Shown: positions 1 through 9,501, counted from the stretch's first letter. The stretch is DNA of 64,000 bases from JAGQVA01 sp041391725 (GCA_041391725.1 JAWKNL010000003.1:186001-250000), one strand, 5' to 3'. The notes: generated by a model not told the origin, from the sequence alone. Numbers and translations: made by a program.

Positions 1-1
1 C

Positions 2-322
2 CCCAATATGCACTGGAGCTGGAACAGTGGTTATATTTTTGTACGTGTGGAAGGATTGGTTGATACAGACGGAAATGGTACTCCCGATGCAGAATTTTTG
101 TTCCATATCGGTACGGATGCCAAACGCACTCCGATTGCTCTTACTGCACACAAAGAGGTAGCCGCGGTTGACGAGACCATTCATATGGAGGTGGACTTTG
201 CAAAGCTTTTCACTGGTATAGATCTGAAAACAGACAGAACTACGCATACAGGAGATAACCCAACACTAGCAGCAAAGTTTGTAGCGAACCTTCCTGATAT
301 ATTTTCAGTTGAGGCAGAATAA
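2..322 (+). CDS. mbnP: MbnP-like copper-binding protein, C-terminal part (truncated by window edge)
   Basis: The reading frame is open from the window edge, so only the C-terminal ~106 residues are visible. It carries the conserved block MHWSWNSGYIF followed by VEG, which matches the MYWSWRTGYKF block of the complete paralogue at 1347. In the MbnP family a tryptophan is oxidised to kynurenine by the partner dihaem enzyme MbnH, creating a copper site; WSW holds candidate tryptophans. The stop codon overlaps the ATG of the downstream dihaem peroxidase (TAATG), so the two are translationally coupled. The family call rests on the motif and on the peroxidase neighbour; the function in this organism is inferred. 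Confidence 0.7.
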   Translation, partial: PNMHWSWNSGYIFVRVEGLVDTDGNGTPDAEFLFHIGTDAKRTPIALTAHKEVAAVDETIHMEVDFAKLFTGIDLKTDRTTHTGDNPTLAAKFVANLPDIFSVEAE

Positions 323-1335
323 TGCGGAGCAAAAACCTTATATGGATTTTCCTGGCAGTACTTTCCTGCCATACGCCGGTGGAAGAAATACCGGTGGACA
401 AACCCTGGGATATGGGTTTGCCCGCCGGTTTTCCCATGCCGGAAATCCCGCAGGAAAATACACTTACGGTTGCCAGAGTCGAACTGGGTAAAATGTTGTT
501 TTACGACCCGGTTCTTTCTGTTGATTCATCTTTTTCATGTGCTACCTGCCATCAGGCAGCTTCAGGATTTGCAGACCACCTGCCCATATCAACCGGTATT
601 CAGGGCAGATTGGGCATGCGCAACTCCCCTACCCTGACCAATGTGGCTTATCACCCCTATTTTTTTGCCGAAGGTGGAAGTCCAAGTCTTGAGCTGCAGG
701 TGCTGGGGCCAATCGAAAACCACGATGAAATGGGGTTTAACGCGGCAGAACTAGCGAAAAGACTGAAAGACGATCCGGTATATACCCCACTGGCTCAGAA
801 AGCTTATGGCAGAGATATGGATCTGTATGTCCTCGTAAGGGCGATTGCAAGCTTTGAGCGCACCCTTATCAGTGGCAACTCTCCCTACGACCAATACACA
901 TTTCAAAAAAAGCCGGAAGCGCTTTCCGAATCGCAGAAAAGAGGCATGACGCTTTTTTTCAGCGAAAAAACCGGTTGTACCCACTGCCACAGCGGATTTA
1001 ATTTTACCAGCTATAATTTTGAAAACAACGGCATTTATGCAGAATATGAGGATCCAGGTCGATACAGGATTACACTTGACCCTCCGGATTTTGGGAAATT
1101 TAAAGTCCCTACCCTCAGAAACATAAGCCTTACCGCTCCCTACATGCACGATGGCAGCCTAAAAACGCTCGAGGAAGTAATTTCTCACTACAATACCGGT
1201 GGAAAAAACCACCCCAATCAAAGTAATTTCGTAAAACCATTAGGGCTGAGTGAAGAAGAAAAACACGATATGATTCAGTTTCTTCAGGCCCTGACGGATA
1301 CAGCGTTTGTCAATAACAGGGCATTTTTACCCTAA
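322..1335 (+). CDS. mbnH: Dihaem cytochrome c peroxidase / MbnH-like lipoprotein (copy 1)
   Basis: 337 aa. It has an N-terminal lipoprotein signal (VLSC, Cys16) and two haem-c motifs, CATCH at 73-77 and CTHCH at 219-223, as expected of the CcpA/MauG/MbnH superfamily. The C-terminal block PTLRNISLTAPYMHDGS is typical of the family. It overlaps the upstream mbnP stop by one base and is followed 11 bp later by a second mbnP. MbnH-type enzymes use high-valent haem iron to oxidise a tryptophan of MbnP; classical members reduce hydrogen peroxide. The MbnP neighbour favours the first role, but sequence alone cannot separate the two. It is probably anchored in the cell envelope facing the periplasm. 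Confidence 0.8.
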   Translation: MRSKNLIWIFLAVLSCHTPVEEIPVDKPWDMGLPAGFPMPEIPQENTLTVARVELGKMLFYDPVLSVDSSFSCATCHQAASGFADHLPISTGIQGRLGMRNSPTLTNVAYHPYFFAEGGSPSLELQVLGPIENHDEMGFNAAELAKRLKDDPVYTPLAQKAYGRDMDLYVLVRAIASFERTLISGNSPYDQYTFQKKPEALSESQKRGMTLFFSEKTGCTHCHSGFNFTSYNFENNGIYAEYEDPGRYRITLDPPDFGKFKVPTLRNISLTAPYMHDGSLKTLEEVISHYNTGGKNHPNQSNFVKPLGLSEEEKHDMIQFLQALTDTAFVNNRAFLP

Positions 1336-1346
1336 AAACCTTATCA

Positions 1347-2171
1347 ATGAAGACTAAATATCAACTTATATTTTTTGCTGCTGCTTTGACGCTGATGATG
1401 TTTTCCTGCACCGCATGCAAGGAGAAGCCCATTGAAGCAGGAAGTTTCGAACTCGCATTTATCCCGACGGTCAATGGAGAGCGAATCGAAAAAGGAGTAC
1501 CGGTTGTCAATATTCAAAACCGCAAATATCAGATCGATTTTTTTCTGATGTATGTGGCCGATATTACGCTGGTAAAAGAAAATGGAGATGAAGTGCTTCT
1601 TTCTGAGATCAATTTGTACGACCTTGTTTCGGGTGGAGAAGCCCGCCATACAACGGACGAAAACACTGCATTCAAAACATTTGACATGATTGATGTAGGA
1701 AATTACCGGGGCGTGAAATTTGGTATCGGAGTACCGGATCGACTCAATACCGACCCTGCCTCCTACCCGGTCAATCACCCTCTCAGCGTAGGAAGCTCAA
1801 TGTACTGGTCGTGGCGCACCGGCTATAAATTCCTGGCAATGGAAGGATTAATTGATCAAAGTCCGGATAACAACGGCCTGGTTCTTGATCTGCCACTGGC
1901 TTATCATACGGGAAAAGACTCCGTTAACTCGCTCAATGTCATTTACCGCGAAGTTTCTTTCCTGGACAATGACAATGCATTTACCTTACAGTCAGGACAA
2001 ACGGTTCACTTCAATATCGAAATGGACATCAACCGTATGTTTTACAATGAAAACGATACGCTGGACATGGTGAGATTTAATATTACTCATAGCGTGCCTG
2101 GTGAGCAGTTTGATATCTCCCGCACCATCACCGACAATCTTGTCAGTGGTGCGCTTCATAAAGTGCCTTAA
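1347..2171 (+). CDS. mbnP: MbnP-like copper-binding lipoprotein (copy 2)
   Basis: 274 aa. A signal peptide ends in the lipobox MFSC (Cys21), with a further CxxC-like pair (CTAC) at the mature N-terminus. The family block MYWSWRTGYKF is at ~152-162 with Trp154 and Trp156. The body is predicted to be a beta-sandwich. It lies between two dihaem peroxidase genes, 11 bp after the first and 12 bp before the second, so all four genes form one operon. MbnP proteins bind copper after kynurenine formation; the copper role here is inferred from family and context. It is about twice the length of the visible part of copy 1, which is cut by the window. Confidence 0.78.
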   Translation: MKTKYQLIFFAAALTLMMFSCTACKEKPIEAGSFELAFIPTVNGERIEKGVPVVNIQNRKYQIDFFLMYVADITLVKENGDEVLLSEINLYDLVSGGEARHTTDENTAFKTFDMIDVGNYRGVKFGIGVPDRLNTDPASYPVNHPLSVGSSMYWSWRTGYKFLAMEGLIDQSPDNNGLVLDLPLAYHTGKDSVNSLNVIYREVSFLDNDNAFTLQSGQTVHFNIEMDINRMFYNENDTLDMVRFNITHSVPGEQFDISRTITDNLVSGALHKVP

Positions 2172-2183
2172 TGCTAATGGATT

Positions 2184-3206
2184 ATGTTTTTCCCGAAAAA
2201 AATACCCCATATACTTCTTGCGGTAGTTGTGATGATTTCCGGTTGCAACCTGCCGCTGGTGGATCCGGTTCCGGAAGACTATGAGCTGGTAGTTCCTACT
2301 CATTTTCCTCCGCCCCCTGTCCCCGTTGACAATCCGCTTACCATTAAAAAAGTGGCTTTGGGGAAAAAATTGTTTTTCGATCCTATCTTATCTGTTGACA
2401 GCACGATATCCTGTGGAAGTTGTCATGCGCCTTCCAAAGCATTTTCTGACTCAGTTTTTCTGAGTAAAGGCGTATATGGTCGCCTGGGGCTTCGCAATTC
2501 TATGCCACTGATCAATCTGGTCTATAGCGAGCGTTTTTTCTGGGATGGGGCGAATCCCAGTCTCGAAGAACAAGCCATACATCCGATCATCAATCCACTG
2601 GAAATGGCCTCAAAACCCGAGTTGTTTATCCCCAAACTGGAAAGACACCCCGAATATCCTCAACTTTTTCAGGATGCCACCGGTGGTCCTCCCACGACAC
2701 AAGCTGTAGTTGATGCGCTCGCATGTTTTGAACGCACGCTCATAAGTACGCAGTCCCGGTATGACCAGTATGTACAGGGAGATGCAACTGCTCTTACGGC
2801 GCAGGAACTCCGGGGGCTGGAATTGTTTAACAGTGAGCAGGGGGAATGTTTTCACTGTCACTCGGGTTACAATTTTACTGACGGAACCTTCCAGAACAAT
2901 GGCCTCTATGCAAACTATGTGGATTTGGGGCGGATGGAAGTGACGGGTAGCTACTGGGATGAAGGTAAATTTAAGGTGCCCACCCTGCGAAACATCGAAT
3001 ATACCGGGCCCTATATGCACGACGGGAGCCTTGCGACGCTGGAAGATGTGATGGATCACTATGCCAGCGGGGGCCAAAACCACCGCAACAGAAGCATATT
3101 CATCAGCAATATCACGCTTACCGAAGAAGATAAAGCGGCACTCATTGCATTTATGAAAGCACTGAGCGACGAGAAATTTATCCAAAATCCGGAATTCAGA
3201 CCATAA
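2184..3206 (+). CDS. mbnH: Dihaem cytochrome c peroxidase / MbnH-like lipoprotein (copy 2)
   Basis: 340 aa. Lipobox MISGC (Cys21). Haem motifs CGSCH at 77-81 and CFHCH at 222-226, and the terminal block PTLRNIEYTGPYMHDGS. It aligns collinearly with the copy at 322 (LGKKLFFDPILSVDS against LGKMLFYDPVLSVDS), so the two arose by duplication together with their mbnP partners. It is the last gene of the operon and ends at a long inverted repeat shared with the convergent sucA. It is predicted to be a periplasm-facing lipoprotein that modifies MbnP or reduces peroxide. Confidence 0.8.
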   Translation: MFFPKKIPHILLAVVVMISGCNLPLVDPVPEDYELVVPTHFPPPPVPVDNPLTIKKVALGKKLFFDPILSVDSTISCGSCHAPSKAFSDSVFLSKGVYGRLGLRNSMPLINLVYSERFFWDGANPSLEEQAIHPIINPLEMASKPELFIPKLERHPEYPQLFQDATGGPPTTQAVVDALACFERTLISTQSRYDQYVQGDATALTAQELRGLELFNSEQGECFHCHSGYNFTDGTFQNNGLYANYVDLGRMEVTGSYWDEGKFKVPTLRNIEYTGPYMHDGSLATLEDVMDHYASGGQNHRNRSIFISNITLTEEDKAALIAFMKALSDEKFIQNPEFRP

Positions 3207-3212
3207 AACGAA

Positions 3213-3256
3213 TCTGCCTTCATAGAAGTGTTTTTGCACGTTTCTATGAAGGCAGA
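3213..3256. terminator. Bidirectional stem-loop between mbnH and sucA
   Basis: A perfect 15-bp inverted repeat (3213-3227 with 3242-3256) encloses a 14-nt loop, between two convergent genes. On the minus strand the stem is followed by a TTCGTTTT tract, suiting termination of sucA; on the plus strand the tail is only AATCTATC. It is the only structured element in this 72-bp gap. Confidence 0.65.
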
Positions 3257-3278
3257 AATCTATCACTGCATGCCCTGG

Positions 3279-6059
3279 CTATTTTGCCACGGCTTTTGCT
3301 TTGGATTTGGGAGTTGAGACCAAATCAAATGATTCGGCGATAATTGCCTCCTGCTCCACTGCATGTTTTTTGTAAGAACCACTGGCCGGACTGGGGCCGG
3401 GTTTGCGGCCAATATACCGGAGATCCGTTTCTGTGATCACACGCAGAACGTAGTTCCATGGTCCCATATTTCGCGGCTCTTCCTGTACCCAGCAAAACTC
3501 AGCATTGGGATATTTGGCGATAATTTCGCGAAGCTGTCGCTGGGGAAGTGGGTAAAGCTGCTCTATTCTTACGATAGCGATATCTTTACGCTCATCCTGC
3601 TGTTGTTTTTCCAGAAGATCGTAATAAATCTTCCCCGAACAGCAGAGCACCCTTTTCACATTGGGGGTATCGGCATACGTATCGTCGATGGTTTCTCTGA
3701 AACGCCCTTCGGCAAAATCTTCGAGCGGGCTGACACACATCGGATACCGGAGGAGTTTTTTGGGGGTAAATACAATCAGCGGGATGCGGAAATCGCGATG
3801 AAGTTGCCGGCGGATCATGTGAAAGAAATTGGCAGGTGTTGTGATATTAGTTACCTGCATATTTTTCCGGGCGCAAAGTTCCAGATAACGTTCGATACGT
3901 GCCGAAGAGTGTTCGGGCCCCTGGCCTTCAAATCCATGCGGCAGATACTGAATCAGGCCGCTCATTCGCTGCCATTTGGACTCGGCGCTGGAAATGTACT
4001 GATCCATCATAATCTGAGCACCATTGGCAAAGTCGCCAAACTGAGCCTCCCAGATCACCATATTGTTTGGGTTGGTAATCGAATAGCCGTATTCAAATCC
4101 CAGTACGCCATACTCAGACAGCGGAGAGTTGTAGGCAATAAACTGCGCCTGATCTTTGGAAAGGTGGTTGAGCGGGATATAGTCCTGTTCGGCGTCTTCA
4201 CTTACAATCACTGCATGGCGGTGAGAAAACGTACCCCTGCGGCAATCCTGACCACTGAGTCGTACGGGAAAACCTTCGATGAGGAGCGTACCATAAGCCA
4301 GAAGTTCACCCAAAGCCCAGTCGAGCCGGTCTTCTTCCACCATTTTCAGGCGATCCTGAAATAGTTTGACAATCTTGCTGTGCGCATTAAATCCTTCGGG
4401 TATATGATGGAGTTTTTCGAGGATTGCCCTGAGCCGGGCCTTATCCACACCGGTCTCCGGTGAGGGCAGATCAAAATCTTCGTTGTGGGGGCGGCGGATT
4501 CCATTCCAGGTGCCTTCGAGATATGGCGCAGGCGTGAGATATTCTTTGGCCTGGGATTCTTCCAGTTCGGATTGGAGTTTGGCTTTAAATTCTTTTTCCA
4601 GTGCCTTAGCCATATTGGCTTCTACTTTGGTTGAATGGAGAAGCTTCTGGAAATATATTTCGCGTGGGTCGGGGTGATTGCGAATAATTTTGTACAAAAG
4701 CGGCTGGGTGAAACTCGGCTCATCAGCCTCATTATGACCGTGGCGGCGATAGCAGAGCAGATCGATAAACACATCGCGTTTGAAAGTCTGGCGAAATTCC
4801 ATGGCCATTTCGACCGCAAAAATCAACGCTTCGACATCATCTCCGTTGACATGAAATACCGGAGACTGAATGACTTTTGCGACATCGGTACAATACGTAC
4901 TGGATCTCGCGTCAATGTAGTTGGTGGTAAAACCGACCTGATTGTTGATGACAATATGTACCGTCCCGCCTGTCTTATAACCTTCCAGTTGTGACATCTG
5001 GCTTACTTCATAAACGATACCCTGAGCGGCGATCGCAGCGTCACCGTGAATCAGGATAGGAGCCAGCTTATCGTAATCGCCATGATACTTGCGGTCAATT
5101 TTTGCACGTGCAGCGCCTTGTACCACCGGATCCACTGTTTCGAGGTGGGAGGGATTGGGCATAAGGCTGAGGTGCACCGATTTTTTTGCGCTGGTTTCAA
5201 TATCGGCAGAAAAACCCAGGTGGTATTTTACATCTCCCTGAAAGACGGAGTCTTTATGTTCTTTTCCTTCGAATTCGGAAAAAATCTCATCGTATTCTTT
5301 TCTGAGAATATTGGCGAGGACATTCAGGCGGCCACGGTGCGCCATTCCGATCACAAACTCCTCAATTCCCAGTTCGGAGCCTTTTTCGATCACGGCATCC
5401 ATAGCCGGAATCAGCGATTCTGCTCCTTCAAGCGAGAATCGTTTTTGTCCGACAAATTTGGTTCCCAGAAATTTTTCAAAAATCACTGCCTGATTGAGCA
5501 TGCTGAGCAGATGCTTCTTTTTGCTCAGGTCAAATGCAGCCGTATTGCGGGTGGATTCCATTTTTTCCTCCAGCCACTTGACCATTTCCGGGTTACGGAC
5601 ATATTTATATTCTGCGCCGATGGCCTGGCAGTAGGTATCCTGAAGCAGCTTGATTATGTCGCGAAGTCTGGCAGGCCCGAGTCCTACGTCTGTACCTGCC
5701 TGAAACGTCGTATCGAGGTCTTTTTCTGATAATCCGAAGTTTTCCAGGTCAAGGGTAGGTGAATACTTCCGGCGATCCCGCACAGGGTTTGTTTTGGTAA
5801 ACAGATGTCCTCTCGTGCGGTAATCATTGATTAGATTGAGGACATTAATTTCCTTCAAACCGGAAATATCGGATGCAGGTGTAACATTCACCGGTGCTAC
5901 CGGTGATTCCTCGCTGTAGTTGGTACGGGCAAAATCAAACCCTTCAAAAAACCGTTTCCATTCTACCGGAACAGACGCTGGGTCATTTTGGTAGGATCGG
6001 TAGAGCTGGTCCACAAATTCCGGGGTTGTATTGCTTAAATAAGACAATTGATCAGCCAT
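3279..6059 (-). CDS. sucA: 2-oxoglutarate dehydrogenase E1 component (thiamine-diphosphate dependent)
   Basis: 926 aa, the usual length for SucA. It catalyses decarboxylation of 2-oxoglutarate and reductive succinylation of the E2 lipoyl domain in the TCA cycle. Visible hallmarks are MAHRGRLNVL, GDVKYHLGFSAD, HGDAAIAAQGIVYE followed by INNQVGFTT (ThDP/Mg site), GTFSHRHAV, and EYGVLGFEYGYS in the C-terminal transketolase-like half. The N-terminus has the short helical segment (LSYLSNTTPEFVDQLY) that docks to E2. No sucB or lpd is adjacent, so E2/E3 are encoded elsewhere. The start ATG is followed by the expected family N-terminus. A 62-bp AT-rich leader separates it from the lipoprotein gene upstream. 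Confidence 0.97.
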   Translation of the reverse strand: MADQLSYLSNTTPEFVDQLYRSYQNDPASVPVEWKRFFEGFDFARTNYSEESPVAPVNVTPASDISGLKEINVLNLINDYRTRGHLFTKTNPVRDRRKYSPTLDLENFGLSEKDLDTTFQAGTDVGLGPARLRDIIKLLQDTYCQAIGAEYKYVRNPEMVKWLEEKMESTRNTAAFDLSKKKHLLSMLNQAVIFEKFLGTKFVGQKRFSLEGAESLIPAMDAVIEKGSELGIEEFVIGMAHRGRLNVLANILRKEYDEIFSEFEGKEHKDSVFQGDVKYHLGFSADIETSAKKSVHLSLMPNPSHLETVDPVVQGAARAKIDRKYHGDYDKLAPILIHGDAAIAAQGIVYEVSQMSQLEGYKTGGTVHIVINNQVGFTTNYIDARSSTYCTDVAKVIQSPVFHVNGDDVEALIFAVEMAMEFRQTFKRDVFIDLLCYRRHGHNEADEPSFTQPLLYKIIRNHPDPREIYFQKLLHSTKVEANMAKALEKEFKAKLQSELEESQAKEYLTPAPYLEGTWNGIRRPHNEDFDLPSPETGVDKARLRAILEKLHHIPEGFNAHSKIVKLFQDRLKMVEEDRLDWALGELLAYGTLLIEGFPVRLSGQDCRRGTFSHRHAVIVSEDAEQDYIPLNHLSKDQAQFIAYNSPLSEYGVLGFEYGYSITNPNNMVIWEAQFGDFANGAQIMMDQYISSAESKWQRMSGLIQYLPHGFEGQGPEHSSARIERYLELCARKNMQVTNITTPANFFHMIRRQLHRDFRIPLIVFTPKKLLRYPMCVSPLEDFAEGRFRETIDDTYADTPNVKRVLCCSGKIYYDLLEKQQQDERKDIAIVRIEQLYPLPQRQLREIIAKYPNAEFCWVQEEPRNMGPWNYVLRVITETDLRYIGRKPGPSPASGSYKKHAVEQEAIIAESFDLVSTPKSKAKAVAK

Positions 6060-6121
6060 TGTGAGTCCTTAGTATTATGTTTGATATAACTTCAAATTAA
6101 GTAAAAAACTATACCATTTCC

Positions 6122-6745
6122 CTATTTTCCCTTCTTGTTTGACACTGGAATTAAACGGCAAACATGAAACATTTGTGTTGCCTGGTATTGGGAAAAGGAT
6201 TGTTCCAATGGAGTGGTAAAGCGGTAGGTACCCATATCGGTATAGAGGTAATCTATGTGATATACTGCCTGTCCGTCTTTTTCCATTTCCACAAGTAACC
6301 CGTTTTCACCATTGATCACCCAGCGGCTAAACGTCATATCACCGGGCCCTTCCTGCCAGTAGGCGCGAAGTTGCTCGATTGATTCGCCGGATTCTTTTAC
6401 TTCAAGCTGAAACTCTCCATTATTTGCATAAATCAGCCGCCCGCTTTTGTCAGTCATGGAGGAAACGGAATATCCTTCGGGAAGGTTCATGGCAAATTCC
6501 AGGCCGGAATCCTGCTGTTTTACTTCAATCAGTTTGGAGGTTTTGTTTTCTTTTTGTGCAGGGTCTGACACTGCAGGCGTCAGCGAGGGGTCTTCGGTTT
6601 TCTCCGAAGTGTTTTGCCGGGCAGCGACGAGGTCAGGACTCATGTCGGCAGCATTTTCTGACTGAGATTTTTCCTGTGTTTTTCGGTCGCATCCCTGATG
6701 TAAAAACAGAAAAACTACAACCAGAAAGGGAATGAAATATCGCAT
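6122..6745 (-). CDS. Hypothetical lipoprotein
   Basis: 207 aa. A hydrophobic signal ends at LHQGC (Cys19), followed by a ~50-residue Ser/Gln/Glu-rich linker of low complexity and then a compact domain (~75-200) that looks like a single alpha/beta fold. No family was recognised. It lies 40 bp downstream of the TlpA-like gene on the same strand and is probably co-transcribed with it. An envelope localisation is supported by the lipobox; the function is unknown. Confidence 0.75.
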   Translation of the reverse strand: MRYFIPFLVVVFLFLHQGCDRKTQEKSQSENAADMSPDLVAARQNTSEKTEDPSLTPAVSDPAQKENKTSKLIEVKQQDSGLEFAMNLPEGYSVSSMTDKSGRLIYANNGEFQLEVKESGESIEQLRAYWQEGPGDMTFSRWVINGENGLLVEMEKDGQAVYHIDYLYTDMGTYRFTTPLEQSFSQYQATQMFHVCRLIPVSNKKGK

Positions 6746-6785
6746 ATTATACCGTATTGGTTAATGACCGGTAAATTTACGCAAT

Positions 6786-7256
6786 TCAGGGGACTGATTG
6801 CAGAAAAGCAAGAGATTCTTTGCTCGCCCAGTCCACACTTCCGTTGATCGCCTTTACCACTTTTCCTTTACTGCTGACAATATAGGTCTGGGGAATGGAA
6901 AATATGCCCAGCGACTTAATCGGATCATTCAGCCGGAGAAACTCAAATTCATACCCATACTGATCCCTGAAGGCCTGAATTTTTGACCAGGATTCATCCG
7001 AAATAGCAATAAATACGTACCCTTCCGGCTCCAATTGCTGCCGGGCCAATTCCATAGAAGGCATTTCTGCGCGGCAGGGTCCACACCAGGTAGCCCAGAC
7101 ATTGATGAGCAACCGCTTTCCCTCATAACGGGAAAGATCTACGGCCTCGCCATTCAGGTTGCTGACAGAAATGGTTTCCCACCTGATGTCAGAAGGGTTT
7201 TTGCAGGAAGTAAACAAAAAAGGGATACAAAAAAATACAATCAGTCTCTTCATCAC
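6786..7256 (-). CDS. TlpA-family thioredoxin-like lipoprotein
   Basis: 156 aa. Lipobox LFTSC (Cys18), then a thioredoxin fold with NVWATWCGPC holding the redox-active cysteines (58 and 61), and the cis-proline segment SIPQTYIV. These are the hallmarks of the TlpA/ResA/DsbE group, which reduces or exchanges disulfides in the periplasm, often for cytochrome c maturation or oxidative stress. The start could be the ATG at 7256 or the next codon (Met2). It lies 5 bp after the PAS-protein gene, so the two probably share a transcript. The substrate is unknown. Confidence 0.88.
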   Translation of the reverse strand: MMKRLIVFFCIPFLFTSCKNPSDIRWETISVSNLNGEAVDLSRYEGKRLLINVWATWCGPCRAEMPSMELARQQLEPEGYVFIAISDESWSKIQAFRDQYGYEFEFLRLNDPIKSLGIFSIPQTYIVSSKGKVVKAINGSVDWASKESLAFLQSVP

Positions 7257-7261
7257 AATCG

Positions 7262-7720
7262 CTAATCATTGACAATTTCAGCAAAAAGGATCATGCCACC
7301 GATCTCATTATTTTCGTCATACCACGGGGTAATGATCCAGTCGATATAAATGATAAACCCATTGCGGGTTTTATACACATCTTTTTCACAAGACTCAATC
7401 ACCCCTTTGAGACAGCGCAGGTGGGCATCTTTCCATCGTTTGGGGACATCGGGGAAAATATCGTAATGGTTTTTGCCTGTGATGTCGCCTCCCTCAACCT
7501 TAAAATCTCTGATGTATTTTTCACTGGCGAGGAGATAATTCATGTCTTTGTCAAACATCGCAACCGAAACCGGAAGGTGTCTGACGAAATAGCCAAACCA
7601 TTCTTTCATAATATGAGGAAACTCAACCATTTCCCGCAAGCGGGCTTTTGTCATCGACAACTCAGTTTCCAGTTCGGAAATACGCTGTCGGGCGTCGGTG
7701 AGTTCCTGTGCTAAATCCAT
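7262..7720 (-). CDS. Stand-alone PAS-domain protein
   Basis: 152 aa. A short N-terminal coiled coil (DARQRISELETELSMT) is followed by one PAS fold at ~45-150, recognisable by MFDKDMNYLLASEKY, the KDVYKTRNGFIIYIDW strand region and the C-terminal PWYDENNEIGGMI block. No kinase, GGDEF or output domain follows; the frame ends cleanly. Such single PAS proteins sense a ligand or redox state and act through protein partners; ligand and partner are unknown here. It is followed closely (5 bp) by the TlpA-like gene. Confidence 0.8.
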   Translation of the reverse strand: MDLAQELTDARQRISELETELSMTKARLREMVEFPHIMKEWFGYFVRHLPVSVAMFDKDMNYLLASEKYIRDFKVEGGDITGKNHYDIFPDVPKRWKDAHLRCLKGVIESCEKDVYKTRNGFIIYIDWIITPWYDENNEIGGMILFAEIVND

Positions 7721-7732
7721 ATTACAGTATGA

Positions 7733-9478
7733 CTAATGAGGCAATGGATGTTTTCCATTCCACCGGGCAACCGGATAACGGTTCAACGATTTTTCTGCAT
7801 AAACGGAATGCTGATACAGAAAGTTTAGCTGCTGCCCGGGGCTTTTTGCAAAAACAGAATCTGCCGCTTTTTTTTCATTAAACGTTTTTCTGAGCGTGGC
7901 GTTTTCCGATAACATTTTTTCTGCCTCATCCTCAAAGACATAATCCGAATAATACTCTTTCCGCATCAGAATGGGATCGAAAAAATTCCACGCAAAAAAG
8001 GCATCCTGCGCTTCGGGTTCCAGTACATGTACAATGTAGGGGTTCCGGGTCTGGTCGGTATAGACCACCATATCTCCGGCATAATACTGCACTTGCTCTT
8101 CCTGCCTTTTCACCTCAGTACGGGTATGGAGATAATGACCTTCATAAGGGTTTTCAGATGTAGTATATTTTGTCAGGTAGGTTATCTCAACTGTGAGGAG
8201 GGTATCTTTACCTAAAGCCTTCATTTCCACCTGATTGTCCTTAAGTCTTTCGATTACCTTTTGCCATGCCTGCGGAATGAGGTAAGCGGTGGGTTTACTG
8301 ACTGTTTTTACAGGATTGTAATTATAAAAATAGGGAACTTCTTTGGAGTATGGAGCAGACCGGTCGTAATACATTCTTTCAAACCCTGTCACTGCGCTGG
8401 TTTTGTATTTGGCTTCATACCCGTCAAAAACCAGCGGGCGGGATACAGACGGGTCGTGTTGCCAGGCGATATCAAAGGTCTCCTGCGTCTTTGCCCGGTT
8501 TCGGGCGGCTGTAATTGTTTCGCCTATACGAAGGTGATTTTCATGGGTATGGGCAATTATTCCTTCCAGAAAAGCATAGGTAGCTTCCACCCTTTCCTCA
8601 AAAGATTTGAGCATATGCGCCTCGGAGATAAAGGATATCGTCTGAAAAAGCGATGCATACCCGGAGGAATAACGGGGCAGATCAAGGAATGCGGCAAAAC
8701 CTTTGTCAGGAGGGTTTCCAAAAACATTGACGTAAGGGCAGACTTTGATGGAGCGGCTTATCATATGTTTTTCCAGGGCAGGAATCATCGCTTCGGACAT
8801 ATAAGTGGCTATTCCGGGATCGGCTTTTTGCGGAAGTGTAGCCAGGTAAGTCAGCGTCGCCTGATAATCGGCGCCATTGGTGGTGTGCGTATCAATAAAA
8901 ATATCGGGCTGCCAGTGGTGAAATATTTGCGCAAAAGTCCTGGCATTCCGGCTGTCGGCTTTGATAAAATCCCGGTTGAGATCGAGGTTTTGTGCGTTTC
9001 CTCTGAACCCATACGCATCTGGCCCTACCTGATTGGCACGGCTGCAACAACCTCTGTTGAGGGCGCCTCCGATATTGTACACCGGAATAATCGCCACAAC
9101 CACGTGATTGAGGAGGGTTTTCATTTCGGGCCGGGTAACCAGATCTCTGGCCAGCATCATCGAAGCGTCAATTCCACAGGGCTCTCCCGCATGAATCGCA
9201 TTGTTGATCAGAATTATTCTTTTCCCCGCCTTTCTCAGTTTTTGAGGGTCAGCCTGTTTCTGGTCAGAGATGACCACCAGATGAAGAGGTTTACCGGCAT
9301 CAGTGCTTCCGTATTCCAGCAAGTGAATTTCAGGAAAAGCCTTGTCGAGTTTCCGGTAATAAGCAATCGCCTCATGGTAAGAAGCTGAAGCTGTTTTCCC
9401 GCTGTTTTCATACGGGGTAATAAAATCATTGGCCCCCGAAACCAGAAGGGCAATCAGAACCAGGGTAATCAATTTCAT
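7733..9478 (-). CDS. Secreted M14-family zinc carboxypeptidase
   Basis: 581 aa with a cleavable-type signal peptide (MKLITLVLIALLVSGA). The zinc motif HxxE is in AIHAGEPCG (His96, Glu99), the third zinc ligand is probably in FIDTHTTNG, and the catalytic Glu lies in SFISEAHMLK. These place it in the M14 metallocarboxypeptidase family, with a long C-terminal extension (~330-581) of unassigned, beta-rich character that also occurs in Bacteroidota homologues. It is predicted to act on peptides or peptidoglycan fragments outside the cytoplasm. It is 12 bp upstream of the PAS gene on the same strand. Confidence 0.9.
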   Translation of the reverse strand: MKLITLVLIALLVSGANDFITPYENSGKTASASYHEAIAYYRKLDKAFPEIHLLEYGSTDAGKPLHLVVISDQKQADPQKLRKAGKRIILINNAIHAGEPCGIDASMMLARDLVTRPEMKTLLNHVVVAIIPVYNIGGALNRGCCSRANQVGPDAYGFRGNAQNLDLNRDFIKADSRNARTFAQIFHHWQPDIFIDTHTTNGADYQATLTYLATLPQKADPGIATYMSEAMIPALEKHMISRSIKVCPYVNVFGNPPDKGFAAFLDLPRYSSGYASLFQTISFISEAHMLKSFEERVEATYAFLEGIIAHTHENHLRIGETITAARNRAKTQETFDIAWQHDPSVSRPLVFDGYEAKYKTSAVTGFERMYYDRSAPYSKEVPYFYNYNPVKTVSKPTAYLIPQAWQKVIERLKDNQVEMKALGKDTLLTVEITYLTKYTTSENPYEGHYLHTRTEVKRQEEQVQYYAGDMVVYTDQTRNPYIVHVLEPEAQDAFFAWNFFDPILMRKEYYSDYVFEDEAEKMLSENATLRKTFNEKKAADSVFAKSPGQQLNFLYQHSVYAEKSLNRYPVARWNGKHPLPH

Positions 9479-9501
9479 AGAAAGTCTGTAGCGGGGTAAA
9501 A

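Noticed and set aside
3363..4364. 333-codon plus-strand reading frame
   Set aside because: It is antisense to sucA, which has full-length conserved motifs; the frame is a shadow of the codon bias.
8261..9388. 375-codon plus-strand reading frame
   Set aside because: It is antisense to the M14 peptidase with its zinc motifs and signal peptide, and has no recognisable domain.
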